A stretch of DNA of 64,000 nt from Penicillus capitatus (taxonomy: Eukaryota; Chlorophyta), in contig OZ287711.1 of assembly GCA_965649825.1 (NCBI GenBank), forward strand, positions 1-64,000. The letters run 5' to 3'. The notes under the pieces were generated by a model that did not search any database, was not told the DNA's origin, and worked only from the letters and a program-made list of their open reading frames with translations. The translations under genes were made by a program, and so were the position numbers. Positions 35,387 to 47,120 of the stretch are shown here, one piece after another (the first letter of the stretch is position 1; every line of letters starts with the position of its first letter).

Positions 35387-36404
35387 TCAGTCCAGATAGA
35401 ACAAGGTCACGATTTTCCGCAACTTCCGTGCCTCTTCACACGTCTCCAACATCAATCGCGAATCGTGAAACACAAAGCAAATGACCTGTCACGTGCAGAC
35501 ATCACACAAGGGTCACCACGCAGACATCATCGCTAACCGACACCACGCACTTGCTGCACTTTCATCAGGATGTTCTGATTGCACAGCTTGCTGGCATCGA
35601 ACAGACTCAGATCATTATTCCAAGGCATCTCAACGATGTTCTGCACCTTAAAGCCAAAAGAGAATCTCACTCTTTTCCTTCTCTATATCTGGAGCATTGC
35701 GTTCGATTACTTGCTTCAGAAGTTCTTGAGATTCTTGCGGTTGTTTGCGCAGGCTTTGTGGTAACACGACGGTGAGCTTTTCTGGCTTCTCTGCCCTCAG
35801 AGCGCCACGAATCACTGCAGCGTTTGTTCCAATGGCACCAGAGGTGTAGACATGATTTCCCTTGACCGACACAACAGCCTCGCCACGAAGCAGTGCGATG
35901 CCAAATGTGTTGACGTGTGTACCGTGAGTACCAATGCATAACTAAGAATCTCCACCAGTTTCTGATGCGTTACCCCCATGTTCCGGGTGCCAAAGAAACC
36001 AACAGCCTTAGGACCGTTCTGCTGAATGGCCAACAACTCCTAGATTTCACCAAAGGCATCGCCAATGAGACACCTGTTCTTCGTGCCGATCGCCATGGAC
36101 GCACCGAGAGGTACTCCAGATCGGCAGATTGTTTCTTTTCGGGATCGCTTTTCTCTCTCAGCTGTACACCTGCCACGGCACTCTGTCCTTGTGTCGGCAG
36201 GTCCACCTTCTCTTCGGGCGATTGCAGTCCTCTGATGATGTTCTTCTGTCCAGATGCATCGCATATTCGATATCTGGTCAGCGACGGGACGACGCGTCTT
36301 CTGGAGACGTAACCGGTGAAGGGACTTCGGATGAATTTTTTCGAAACACTTTTGCGAGGAATCGTTTCGTACACGGCATTTGATAAGTGAACAGGTCTGT
36401 TCAT
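35387..36404 (-). CDS. Cyanobacterial/plastid-type SLOG-like Rossmann protein (DprA-related annotation)
   Basis: Five exons (36404-36105, 36039-35923, 35860-35711, 35640-35551, 35485-35387) give 251 aa, all introns 62-70 bases and phase 0. The first 100 residues are a basic extension (MNRPVHLSNAVYETIPRKSV) fit for organelle targeting. The core begins AIQQNGPKAVGFFGTRNMG, continues YTSGAIGTNAAVIRGALRAE and VVLPQSLRKQPQESQELL, and ends with VICFVFHDSRLM and KLRKIVTLFYLD. This is the signature of a conserved cyanobacterial and algal protein often labelled DNA recombination-mediator protein A; the GTRNMG and SGAIGTNAA loops look like nucleotide-binding loops of the SLOG/LOG superfamily. Its biochemical role is not established. 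Presence points to plastid ancestry. It lies 192 bases behind anoctamin on the same strand. Confidence 0.85.
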
Positions 36405-37010
36405 CAAAAACCTCTTCGAGCAACCGCACAGTAACAAATACTCAAATGGAAGCTAGATGCTCATCAAAATTGAAGAGATCCCATACAATCCATCCCACAC
36501 AGCCAACACTGCTCAACCACAAGCAGACCGAGAAGCGCAAACATTGATCTTATGCGCATCCCCTGTCGAGGAATGTGTCAAGAATCATCTCATCGGGTTG
36601 CTATCGGAATGCCGTCGGTAAGGAGACGATAAAGGAGCTAGCTGTCGATATCTCGGCCGCGGCGTTCGTCTCGTCGGATCTCGGTATTGAGTTCCGTTGT
36701 GTGTTTGCATATTAGGTTAGAGTGCTATACTTTAAGGCAATGCGTGTGTTGTGTGCGACAAGAATCTTTGGTGCTGCGGTCATGGCATCCGCACGAACAC
36801 ACACTTGGTGGTCGGCATTGTGCGTCTGCGTCTGCCACCGACGACCTTCCAATTGCGTCATTCCAAGCTTAACACCCGCCAGTCCATTCTTCGCGATCTT
36901 TACAGCGACAAGACATCGATTACATCGAGCAGTTTGAATCGAGTACCCCATAAGGCCTGAAGGACACCATGTGAGCGAAAGAGAAGGAAATGTGAACCGC
37001 AGCGAGCCGA
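36405..37010. other. Divergent intergenic region
   Basis: Between the SLOG-like gene (minus) and UFM1 (plus). It probably contains both promoters and the UFM1 5-prime UTR, possibly with an untranslated or short first exon; no certain feature. Confidence 0.4.
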
Positions 37011-37532
37011 ATGCCGTGTTCGTGTGTGCTGTCCAGGAGCGAATCAAAGGTCACATTCAAGATTACGTTAACTTCAGACCCAAAACAGCCATTTCGAATG
37101 TGAGTGCAACACGGTGCGCCGTCGTCGTTTATCCGGGATGCTGGTCTGCAGTCTCAGCGTACCGGAGGAAGCGCCCTTCACTGCCGTCTTGAAGTATGCC
37201 GCCGAAGAGGTGGGTGCCACACCATTTGGCGCGTCCATCTGTCTCCATTCGTGTGTGTCTATCTTCGCAGTTCAAGGTCCCTGCTGCCACGAGTGCCATT
37301 CTGACGAAAGGTAATGCGCGTCGTGTGACATTGAGTTGGTCGGTCCCTTAAGAGGTCGCTGTTTAGATGGAGTGGGCATCAATCCTCGACAGAAAGCAGG
37401 TCGGTGCACGTTTGTTCTGAAAACTCCGAGGCGAAACAGGAAAGGAATGGTACAGGAAATGTTTTTCTAAAGCATGGAGGAGAGCTGAGTCTCATTCCGC
37501 GGGATAGAGTGGGCAGCACAATGCATGCATGA
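37011..37532 (+). CDS. UFM1: Ubiquitin-fold modifier 1
   Basis: Five exons (37011-37099, 37152-37209, 37271-37310, 37367-37399, 37456-37532) join in phase to 98 aa. After a short N-terminal extension it matches UFM1 along its whole length: VTFKITLTSDP, LSVPEEAPFTAVLKYAAEE, FKVPAATSAILTK, GVGINP and FLKHGGELSLIPRDRVG. UFM1 is conjugated to target proteins, mainly at the endoplasmic reticulum and on ribosome protein uL24, by its own E1-E2-E3 set (UBA5, UFC1, UFL1). The precursor here carries five residues (STMHA) after the exposed Val-Gly, to be trimmed by a UFSP protease. The first codon is uncertain: a splice into GAGCGAATC with an upstream start is possible. Confidence 0.92.
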
Positions 37533-37933
37533 TAGGAACTGAGCCGTGATATGAAGCTGCTATGAAGTCCGGCGACCCTTCTGTCATTGGATGTTTTATT
37601 GCCTCATTTAAAGGAATCGCTCTCACACGTGTGACAACAAGAACGCGAAGAATGACGGGTGGAGTTATAACCAGAGACATCGTCTTCTCATCCAATTCGA
37701 AGAAGAAAGAGTAATAACGCGAACAAAGACGACATCTTACTGCATCGTTCGTTCTCCGTTTCCAAAAGACACTCTCGATCAAGATTCTCGGTATCCGAGC
37801 GGACACAGCGCTTCGCCTGAAACGAAACATCATGGCACATCCAGCGAATATCCTTATCGAGAATCCACGATACATCGAGGTCTTATTCCGTATGCATCCG
37901 TCACGGGCGTCAAATGCGATGGGCTATGTTTAG

Positions 37934-39070
37934 GTGGAAAGATTGAGTGAGAGAGCACGGACGGTTGTCCTCAAGGCACAGGACACATCCCCGGTCGCGG
38001 CGGCAATGAACGCAGACAGGACGCCATTTCGGACGATAAGATGTTATAGAAAGCCACTCACCGTACACCATTGACTGTACCGTATGCATTCCCTGAAAGA
38101 GAAGTGGATGGTGTATAGGACGACTTCAAGCATAGGCTCTTTCGAGCGAGTTCGGTGCACAGGCAGACGAACGACCCCTGTATTTCGCAATTCTACGAGG
38201 TCTTTGATACGCGTCATTATACCTGTTACGTCATGGAATACGCTCCCGGGGGAAATCTGTTTGACTACGTAAGAGAAGAAGTTATCCAGACAGGTCGCGG
38301 ATTGCCAGAGAACGTCGCATGCTCGTTGTTCTGCGACTGTATCCACGCCCTTCGCCATCTCCATTCCCAAGTGCGCCGCCATCCATTATTCACATTTCGT
38401 CCATGTTGTGTTGGAATGGATAACAGAGTGCTGCGTATCGACAGCTGACACTGGATACGGTGCTGCTGAGTCATGACCGCACGAGAGCAAAGCTAAGCGA
38501 TTTCCTCCTGGCGCGATACTCTCATTCCTTTTGCCTCACGAAGCTGAATTTGTCTCACTACACGCCGCCAGAAATGTGTGCACTATTGCAGAATCCCGCC
38601 GACGAAAATGCCTTCTACGACGGAAAGGTATTCTCGACGACCGCCTTCTCCATATATCCATCCTTGTTCGTTTTAGATGGTCGATGTGTGGAGCTGCGGT
38701 GTGACGCTCTACTGTATGGTGTATGGAAGGTTCCCCTTCAACGTAGAACACGACGGGCATCAAAATGCGGCAGACGCAAATGCAGCCTTGATAAATGTAC
38801 GTGACGCTTGCTGGCGCCTTGTTGACGAACTCAGAGTTCTGTCGTGCTGTGCAGAAGATTTCTCAGATGGTCGTCGAATATGACGGTGCGGAAGTGAGCC
38901 AAGAATGTGTGGAACTCCTCAGGGACATCCTCTGTCCGTTGGAAGACAGAATCACGATCGCTGACATCATGCGGAGGCCATGGTTCATTCGAGGAGACCG
39001 TTTTCGCCAATTCGGCACTGTCAATCCTTATCATGTCCAGGCATGTTCAAATTATGATCTCGATTTATGA
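37934..39070 (+). CDS. Protein pseudokinase (5-prime end unresolved)
   Basis: Exons 37934-38062, 38119-38370, 38427-38627, 38677-38796 and 38855-39070 join in frame (305 aa plus stop); an upstream first exon is missing from my model. The fold is that of a Ser/Thr kinase: VVLKAQDTSPVAAAM in the N-lobe, hinge YTCYVMEYAPGGNLFDYV, helix E ACSLFCDCIHALRHLHS, PPE in place of APE, VDVWSCGVTLYCMVYGRFPF and DRITIADIMRRPWF. The catalytic loop is YRQLTLDTVLL instead of HRDLKxxN, so the catalytic Asp, the following Lys and the metal-binding Asn are all replaced, and the DFG motif reads DFL. The glycine loop has no glycines. It should not phosphorylate; a scaffold or allosteric role is inferred. Frame integrity and conserved structural motifs argue against a decayed gene. 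Confidence 0.8.
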
Positions 39071-39647
39071 AACACACTGCTGATACAATGGTGTGTGTAA
39101 TCAGACGACGGACAGCATTGCAAACGTCATCTTCAACTGACGACACGGACCGGGCTGACATCTCGAAGACGTCGTCGATTCCGTTTATTTGTCCATGTCT
39201 GCGCGATCCCATACGTGGATAGAGAGACAGATAGGGTATCTACACCGTGATCTGTCATTCATCACTTCATTCGTCTATACGACATGTATTCTAAGAAGAC
39301 TCTTTGAGCCTCCGTCTATCACCCTGTAAAAACACCTTCACACATCACGCCTTCTCCTGGTCACACATTCGGTTTTTCACACACGTCACATCACGTATAG
39401 ATGCGCCTGCAGGACGTTGGAAAAGGAAGTTAACCATGTCTTGGCTCAGCAACACAGCAGGGCACCGTTTCCCTGACAATTATGAAATGTCCGTCCACTG
39501 AGTCATTGCTCAGTGGTCTGGTATAACAGCAAACAAGGATAGATACAATGTCAACAATGTCCACGAAAACACACATCAAAACTGTAGGTATACTGTACAG
39601 TCGTCGTTACAGGACAGCAGCGACCGCTTATTCATTGAGTACCAATC

Positions 39648-40268
39648 TCACTTTTCTTTGTCATGAGGGAAACAGATCTTACACTTCCACACCCCATGCT
39701 CACAGTACTGCCCGGGCTTGCGTTTCTCTCGATGTTCCAACTAGCATCACAGAACAACGGTCAAGGACACTCAGACACACATAAAGACAGATAGTAGAAC
39801 ATACATGTCTCACATCCTTCTGCGCTCTCTTGCTGTTCGGATTCTGTTTCAGTCTCAACACCTTTAACTCATGCGCCGCTGCGGCTTTCTCTTCCGTCTT
39901 CTCGTGCTTCTTTGAATCGCGCACCTCTTTCAACGCCGCCTTAATCTCTGCCTGTCTTTTCTTCGACTCGGCCAACTTGTCTAACACACCGCCGCCACTG
40001 CCGCCTGTTCTCCTTCGTTCTCCGCTGTCTCGATGGCAGACCTTTCTTTCCAGTCGGACCTCCGTTCCGTCTGGACTGTCGTTCGGATACGAGTGTTTTG
40101 TAGTCCTCCATTCCAACAGTTGATCGGTCCGTCTCGTACGTGCCGTGCGTTTGTTAGATGATGAAAATGGCGCATCCAATGGGAACGATTTCGTCCCGTC
40201 GTCGTCCTCTCCATCATCATTTCTTTTTGTTCTCGCTGGTTCTCACTCAGCGAGTCGTCCACTGCCAT
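39648..40268 (-). CDS. Small basic protein with C-terminal zinc-knuckle (164 aa)
   Basis: Three exons, 40268-40247, 40208-39805 and 39716-39648, join in phase. The first exon is only 22 bases (MAVDDSL) and the first intron 38 bases (GTGAGA ... GGAG). The product starts acidic, then becomes Arg/Lys rich, has a predicted coiled helix (LDKLAESKKRQAEIKAAL) and ends with a compact Cys/His cluster, PGQYCEHGVWKCKICFPHDK, which could hold one zinc (C-x1-H and C-x2-C). I do not recognise the family, though the small-knuckle ending looks like those of nuclear RNA-associated proteins. It is divergent from the bromodomain gene with 176 bases between starts. Confidence 0.6.
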
Positions 40269-40444
40269 CTTCACGCGCGTCCACGTTTTTAAGACTCTCT
40301 CCATTAAGCAGCCATACATTGCGTTCTCTCTCGAGTGCTGTTTATGAAAAGACGGCTCGGGGAGGACCGAGAGCACGCAGCAGAGAGACAGCTGTTACCT
40401 TCCCCACTCTGTCGTCCTCTTCCTTTTCGAAAGAGACGTCTTTC

Positions 40445-42581
40445 ATGGCGGAAGAGGAGATCGCACGACTGACTGCCGCCGTCAATCGTTTTGCCATTCA
40501 AAAAGGCTGGGTGCCCAATTCGCATGATGAGATGGTCTGGGAGACATGGAAAGCATTCAGTACGGGACAGGGACATCGCGTATCGACGGCGTCCTCTTCG
40601 CGCTGCTCCGATGAAATGCTGCCCGTCTGGGAGCAATGCTCTACGATTCTAAACGGGCTGCTGCGAAACGGAAATGCCTATCTGTTCTCGAGGCCAGTCG
40701 ATCCTAAACGCGATGGCGTCCCTAATTATTTTGAAGTTATCAAGAAGCCGATGGATTTGGGAACGGTCAAGCAGAAACTGGCTCTGAATGCGCGACGCCG
40801 TCATGAGCCACTCAAAGCGGCCATGTATAAATGTCCTAGTGAATTTAAGGCAGACATGGATTTGATATGGGAGAACTGCTTTCTCTATAACCCCCCTGGA
40901 TATGAAGCGCATGACATGGGTGCGGCATTGAAGGCAGAATTCGAACGGAGATGGAAGGCACTGCGAATCGAAGAGAATATCCGAAAGATCCACAGAAAAG
41001 TGAGATACCTTGACAGCTCTGAATGGTGGTCCATCAGATATGTATGGTATGGCCTTTCTCTCAGTCGCAAGCCAGAGATGGATCGGGACACGAAGACTCG
41101 TCGAGAGCATTAAATTCGTCGATCGGCAAAGAATTCAAGAAGCGGAAACCTGGGATGCACGATACAGGCATCGCCTCTGGAAAAGAGAAAATGAATGATC
41201 AGTCGTCTGCTCGAAATTCGTTGCTCGAGCGACGAACGGATATGCATAATAATTTGTCACGTGACCACCATCCACCACACCAATCCCTTCCAGCTGCGAG
41301 AAAGGAGCGGGGGAAACATGGTGTCCTCGGATCGACTGCCAAGAATAATGCAAAAGTAGACAACATGCCATTGTTTGAGATGCGGGGGATGGATGGTCGT
41401 CATTGTGCTCAGAGAGTGGCTGATGTGACAGCACAACGAAGAAAGATAGATACAGTGTCGAAAGGAGGGATCAAGAAAACGCGTGCGGAGGGCGGCCAGA
41501 ATATGAAGAAAGGGACATTGGCTTCTCGAAAAGCGAATCGAACAACAACAGAAGGGCAGAAAGTGAAGAAACTATTGCAGTCTTGCAAGATGACCAGCAC
41601 CACCACCACCCCTAAAGAGCCTTCTTCCGCCAATCAGGGACACAGACAGCCGCCAAGGGAATGGATACCTCCGATCGAACGAGGCGGGGCGGATGGCACA
41701 TCACACAGGAGTATTCCAAGTTGCAAGCCTGTGGAGAAACCGCCGCCGCCGCCGCCACAACAGCAGCAACAGCAAGCGTCTCCCGAGCCAGTCGTACAAC
41801 AAGCGCCGCCGGCGGCGACGGTGGCGGTGCAAACACATGACGTCAAGCTGCAGAAATGCATTGCGTTGAATGAGCATTTGCAGAGATCTCTGAAAGGCCT
41901 CGAACGGAAAAACGAAAAACAGATGTCAGATTACGAGGCTCGGAGACGCCTGTCTCTCTTGCTGGAGACCATAAACTTGACACCTTTGAGTCTCGTCGTC
42001 GAGCATCTGATCGGCAAAGATCCTTCTGTTAGAGCAGGAACACCGTCAAGTATAGATCAGTTAGAAATCGAGACAGTGCGCCGAGCACTTAGAACGATCG
42101 GTGCCGCCAACAAAAGTGTGCACTGTCTTGCTGTCTTCCGATGGCGACAACAGATGCATTGTAGAGTCAAAGGCAGAGCAGCAGCATGTGGTCGAGGAGA
42201 ATCCACCTTGTTCAAAGAAACCGCCGCTCTCTTGCATGCAGCGTGTGACTTCGCCGATCCGGAGAGTCGATGCCGAGCAGGCTGCCAAGAGAAAGAGAAC
42301 AGAAGATGAAGGATGCCGTTTGGCGACCAAGACACCAATGGTAGGCGAAAATTGTGGCCTGTCCATCTGATGCATGGTTCTAGGTGAGTCCTCCCTCGCC
42401 TCCGTGGCATCGGCGTCTGACGCATAAACGTGAAGTGTGGGATAATGCTGTGGGTCTCTGTGGTGTGACACCCGGACAAGATGGTTCAGATTTAGGATTG
42501 ACACCTCGACAGGAATCAAATGAGAGCAGTTGGGAGGAGGCAGTGCCGGACGATTTAGAAGATGGGGAGATACTTGATTGA
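40445..42581 (+). CDS. Bromodomain plus NET domain protein (BET/GTE-like)
   Basis: Four exons (40445-40999, 41065-42115, 42165-42340, 42384-42581) give 659 aa. Residues about 60-170 are a bromodomain: ILNGLLRNGNAYLFSRPVD, VIKKPMDLGTVKQKL, then the acetyl-lysine pocket region ENCFLYNPPGYEAHDMG with the key Asn. A long basic low-complexity linker with a Pro-rich and Gln-rich stretch follows, then a NET domain (about residues 485-540): DYEARRRLSLLLETINLTPL, VVEHLIGKDPSVRAG and IETVRRALRTI. The C-terminus is acidic (EEAVPDDLEDGEILD). One bromodomain with NET is the plant GTE and protist arrangement of the BET family, which reads acetylated histones and recruits transcription machinery. The bromodomain carries an unusual ~15-residue insert (ALNARRRHEPLKAAM) in the ZA region, possibly an unrecognised intron. 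Confidence 0.88.
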
Positions 42582-42789
42582 CAGCTGTTTGTGTGCGTTC
42601 GTTCGTTCGTTCGTGCGTCCAAGCGAGGGAGCGAGCGAGAATGAGCACCACGCATGCAGCAGCAGAGGCAGGAGGCGACGGCAGCAGCATCTGATCTGCG
42701 TTTTGTCGTCATGTCTCATAGATGACAAAGATGTTGCATCTCAAACGCTTCTTGCGGCAACGTGTTTCCATCTCTCGCGCTCGTGTTGA

Positions 42790-45700
42790 ATGAACGGTCA
42801 GCTGAAGACAAAGGCAAAGAAAACCGCATTCAAGCAGAAAACACGCGCTTTGTCAACGACACAGCAACACAACGATGCAGAAAGCCGCTCACGTCATTCC
42901 ACACTTCACGATGGTCGAAACACACGATGGTGTGACGAGACGCGCGAGGAGAGAAGGGTAAGAGGCATTGTGGCAAGGGGCCCAGCCGCACGACCGACGG
43001 TGCGTTCTTGCAAAGCGCTTCCCTCACTCATTTACGAGAGCGAACGCACGCACGCACGCACGCGGGTATCGTCTGACACGGTGACGACACCTGTCTTGTC
43101 TTCCTAGGCGCGTCCGACAGCAACGCAGCAGCCACAACAGACGCCTTCAAGAGGGAAGAAGAAGAACGCCGTTGCAGCTAATCCGCCGGCAGCGTCCATG
43201 ATCGACCGTTACTTCATGAGTGAGATGAAGTGTGTGACCAGCAGTTCCAGCAAGAATGTGGACACGTGATAGGTTTACAACCAATGCCAAGACATGAGAG
43301 AATCAGACCACAAGATTGTCTGAACTTCCATTTCAGAAGCAGAAGATTTGAAGTGCAGAGAACGCAGAACGAAAGGGACAACTGTCGAAAGTCTGTTTTT
43401 AGACTGAAGATGGACAACAGAGAAGGCAGCCCAATGACAGGCTACAGCAGCAGAGAAGAAAGCATCTCAATCACAAACCACAACGCCATCCGCCCGCCTT
43501 TGATCGCGAAGCATTTCTCCAAGCGAATTTCAGATTTGCTGTATCTGGTGAGCCATACATGATCAGGCTTAGTCGTGATCTTGATGTGACATTAGATGCT
43601 GTGGATATTGCCACTTTTCTCTCTAATCCAAATCAACCCTTTGCTTGGGAAGACGTTCTGCAGGTGCAGATGTTTACATCGGAAAACACCATGTGCCCCA
43701 TTTCGCTGGACAGTCCTCCGATCTGTCCGCATATCACGCCATGCGGTCACATCTTCTCATTCCCCTCGATCATGCGCCATCTGGTAGACGACCGACAGTC
43801 GATGCTCAGAAATGGATGGCGTGGTTCGCAGATGACAGCGGCTGCTAAGGGTACACCGGCACTCTGTCCTCTATGTTATACCAAGTTTGACGCACAAACG
43901 TTGCGTTGGGTGCATCTCGTTCCACAAAAGGTGCATTCAGATCTCATCGACGAGTGCCATTGACATGTGGTGTCTTATCAAAGGCACCCGTGCGTGGAGC
44001 TGAATGGAGGTTCTCTCTGATGAAGAAGACGAAGAATGGCGTTACTCCCGTTTGTGCATCGAGTAAGAAGTCCATGGTGTGCAGTGCGGCCATACATGAT
44101 GTGTTTGTCAGGTATGGATACACAGAAGCCTGCAGGGACATTCTCAATCGTCGACGATGTCAAATCTCATTTCCTCAATGTATCTTCGGAGTTGGCAGCC
44201 GCTGTTCTCTCGGTATCATCTACGGAGAGAAAAGAGAGAGCGATGGGCGTGTGTTGCCAGATTGGAGAGGATTCAGAAATGGAGGTCGAACTGGAAGCAT
44301 GCTTCGAGTGTTCTGAGAATCTGTGCCAGAGAGCCAAAGGTCCTCGCGCCTGAATAACAGGGTGTCCTGCATCTTTGTGTTTTCTAGATTTCGAACAGCG
44401 GCGATTGCAGCAGCTTGACAGCCAAGGCATCGTTCAGAAGACAGAAGTGCAGATCGTCGGCGCGGCAGAAAGCATCGAGAAGTCGATTCGACAGGTTTGG
44501 CAAGAGAGGGCGATACCCATAACTAACACATGTTTCTTTGCTGCTTTCTCCAGAATTTCTACAAACAACTCGAAAGGAAGGACACAGAAGAGCAGACATG
44601 TCATCACACATCAGACCTTCCGGCATCATCATCGCACCAGCAAGATTGGCCACCTCCAAGCGAAACACCAGATATGTTTGACGATGATCCGTGGCCCGAG
44701 GATGAAGAAACAGGTAAAGAAGCCTCTATGTCTGACACGAGTGGCAAGGATGTCACCTTCCCAGCTACTTTTGAGTTCCTTCCGATGATATAAAAATCGT
44801 TTTGGTTCATTTCTGAGCCATCTGAGCCTCTGTTTGATACATACGAGAGAGACCACACACATCCCTTCTCCAACGATACATGACATCGTCGCTGTGTCTT
44901 TGTAGAGTATCTCTCGTTTCAGTTCGGATCCTTCAGTCTCTTTCCGTTCCAAGGTCCGTCGGAGCAGACGGTCCCTGAAGAGACACCTAAGGATGTGGAA
45001 GTCGGTGAGTATTTCTACCAGTCTGAAGATGGACAGTGGCTGTTTCTGGATCCTGTCAACGTGCAATGTCTAATGACGCATTATGGCTCAGCCAAAGATT
45101 NNNNNNNNNNNNNNNNNNNNNNNNNNNNNNNNNNNNNNNNNNNNNNNNNNNNNNNNNNNNNNNNNNNNNNNNNNNNNNNNNNNNNNNNNNNNNNNNNNNN
45201 TCCCACATGAACTCTCCGGTTCAATTGTCGATGTCGATGAGGTGACACAGGCGAAGAAGGCCGTTAGAAATAAGCTACCCTATCTGTCCCATTTGCCAAA
45301 ACAAGGTTTCTCTCCCCAAAGAGAGAACACAAAGCTGACAGTGCCGTCTTTCAGCTTCCCTTCGTTTGGTCGAGATTGATCTGACAGAACAGCTCCCGAG
45401 ACAATGCTTGACCCCTGTCTTCGTCAAGAGATCGCAAGAACGCAAGAAAACGATGCGGGAGAAAGCATTGGCCCTTCAGCAGCAGAAGGAGAAGAAAGGA
45501 GAGGACAGTAAAAAACGCTCACCACTCGATATGAAGAATATGCCACGCCTGTAAGATGATCATCCCATCATCATCATCTCCTCTCAAAGGAAGAACATGT
45601 TTGACAGGACTGGATCCGCATCTGCGGACACGACATTCCAGTCTGCCACTCTTGCACAGGCGAGTCGCACCAGCGACCCCTTCTCCTTTGCCAGTGTCAC

Positions 45701-45973
45701 CAAAAACGGATACGCGCCACGTAAAACGGTTCAGAAATATGCATAAGGCTTATGCTTTTATGTTCATAGGGTCAGTGCCGATCACACATACAACAAATCC
45801 AGGTATGGTTGATCAAATGAGTCTCCCGTGCGATGCATCGGGGATTGTCATTTTTAGGGGAGGGCAGTAGGAAAGGACCTCAGCAGCAGAAGGGGCCCAG
45901 GAGCAAGAAGAAGAAATCCGGCGGGCGAAAAAAGCAAAGGGTCCTCATGAGCACTGCGGTTACACGAAAGTGA
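42790..45973 (+). CDS. RNF10 family RING-type E3 ubiquitin ligase
   Basis: Multi-exon gene from ATG 42790 (MNGQLKTKAKKTAFKQK) to the stop at 45973. Landmarks in RNF10 order: basic N-terminus, LNFHF, FDREAFLQANFRFAVS, the RING finger (CPISLDSPPICPHITPCGHI ... ALCPLCY), APVRGAEWRFSLMKK, EQRRLQQLDSQG, the strongly conserved YFYQSEDGQWLFLDPVNVQC, then GSIVDVDEV, LPYLSHLP, the long basic helix RSQERKKTMREKAL, and the C-terminus FSFASVTKNGYAPRK and KKKKSGGRKKQRVLMSTAVT. RNF10 ubiquitylates 40S ribosomal proteins on stalled ribosomes in animals; the same role here is inference. The RING has Ser-Leu where many have Cys-Leu, but its metal-binding Cys/His are present. A 100-N gap lies inside the gene. 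Confidence 0.85.
45101..45200. other. Assembly gap (100 N)
   Basis: Removing the Ns joins GCCAAAGATT to TCCCACATGAA in frame as AKD-F-PHE, exactly where the RNF10 family expects continuous sequence of this length. Confidence 0.85.
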
Positions 45974-46078
45974 TCCCCGACGCGTTTCAAGGCCATGCAC
46001 TGCCTGCCTGGCAAAAACAGCACGTTGCATTAACATGATGTCGGGTGCGTTTTCTTTGAAAGCTGCTGCGAGAACGTT

Positions 46079-47120
46079 CTATGATCGATGACTCCTTCGA
46101 CTACGTTCACGTTCAAACTCACGCTGATCCTCCAATCTTCCTAAAGGCGAACAAACAAACAGAGATCACATAGGGCTCCCCCATACAGAAGCCAGGAATC
46201 GCTACCGATGAACTGACTTCTCCGTTCTTCCTTCCAACACTGTCGAAGACTGGACTCCATACAGCGATCGTCTAGATCATAGTTATCCCTAAACCTGTAC
46301 CCCACGCATCGTAGAGTTCGATGGAGCACACAGGTCATCAACTGCTGACTTTGATGGATCGTATTTTGTACATTTTCTGAGCGCTGTACGCCAGTCCACA
46401 TCATCCGGACCGTCTTCATCTCCATCGTCGATGAAATCAGCCAGATCCGGAGGAAGAGTAGGGACAGGTCTCCGTCGGACAACAACCCCTGGCCTCTGTC
46501 GATCTGAATGCCAGATACACTTAATCATTATACGCATCTCACTCTTTCTCACTCTGTGATAACCGTTGTCCACTAGCAGGCAGTTCACAAGTGTCTCTTG
46601 CAAAAGAATGTCGACGCTGCTGCAGTCCATCCTCCACATTCCGTTCCGGTTTTCGCTTGATACCTGTGGTCCGCTGCACCACTTGCACCTTCTTCTTGAC
46701 AGGCACATCTCGAGATGGCGACATCTTCTTTATGCCTTCCTCCTTTAGACTGAGTCGCAGTTTCGCCTGCTTCGCCATACGTATCTTCTGAAGACGGTCG
46801 ACGTCTTTCCCTGCTGATTGTGTCTGGCGTGACTGCGGTGGAGCGCTGCCCAGATTTCTGACTGGGGGTAGATTCCTAGCGTAGGGTCTCTGCATTGTTT
46901 CTTCTCTCCGGGAAAGTGTTTTCAGCTTCCTGGTGGCATCTCCTTTCCTTGCCGCACGCTGAGGTGGCGGTGGCGTTTCGCCCTGCGCTACGCCTTCGAC
47001 ATTCTGCTGCTTGCGGACGGCAGCTCTACAGGTCTTGCGCGTCGACAGCGGTCCTCCAAAGAAAGAATGCTCCTCAGACCTGTCGCGTTCAACCACAGTT
47101 GCAAGTCGCCGACAACGCAA
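46079..47120 (-). CDS. SPT2-like histone chaperone (start approximate)
   Basis: Minus-strand gene ending at 46079, convergent with the RNF10 gene (105 bases between stops). The long N-terminal part is basic and Pro/Arg/Lys rich with low complexity (SLKEEGIKKMSPSRDVPVKK, TGIKRKPERN). The C-terminal part holds the diagnostic SPT2 block: DLADFIDDGDEDG, then across introns WRTALRKM-FRDNYDLDD, CMESSL and EERRSQFIGRLEDQREFERE, ending RRSHRS. SPT2 binds histones H3-H4 and DNA and keeps chromatin order during transcription. Two short introns are set by phase (one starts GTACAA after RKM, one GTAGCG after QFIG). The true start codon was not found; the frame is open up to 47120 but begins without ATG. 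Confidence 0.75.

Noticed and set aside
37492-37875. Minus-strand 127-codon frame with a basic N-terminus
   Set aside because: It overlaps the last exon of UFM1 and shows no domain; might be a small mitochondrial protein but evidence is too thin.
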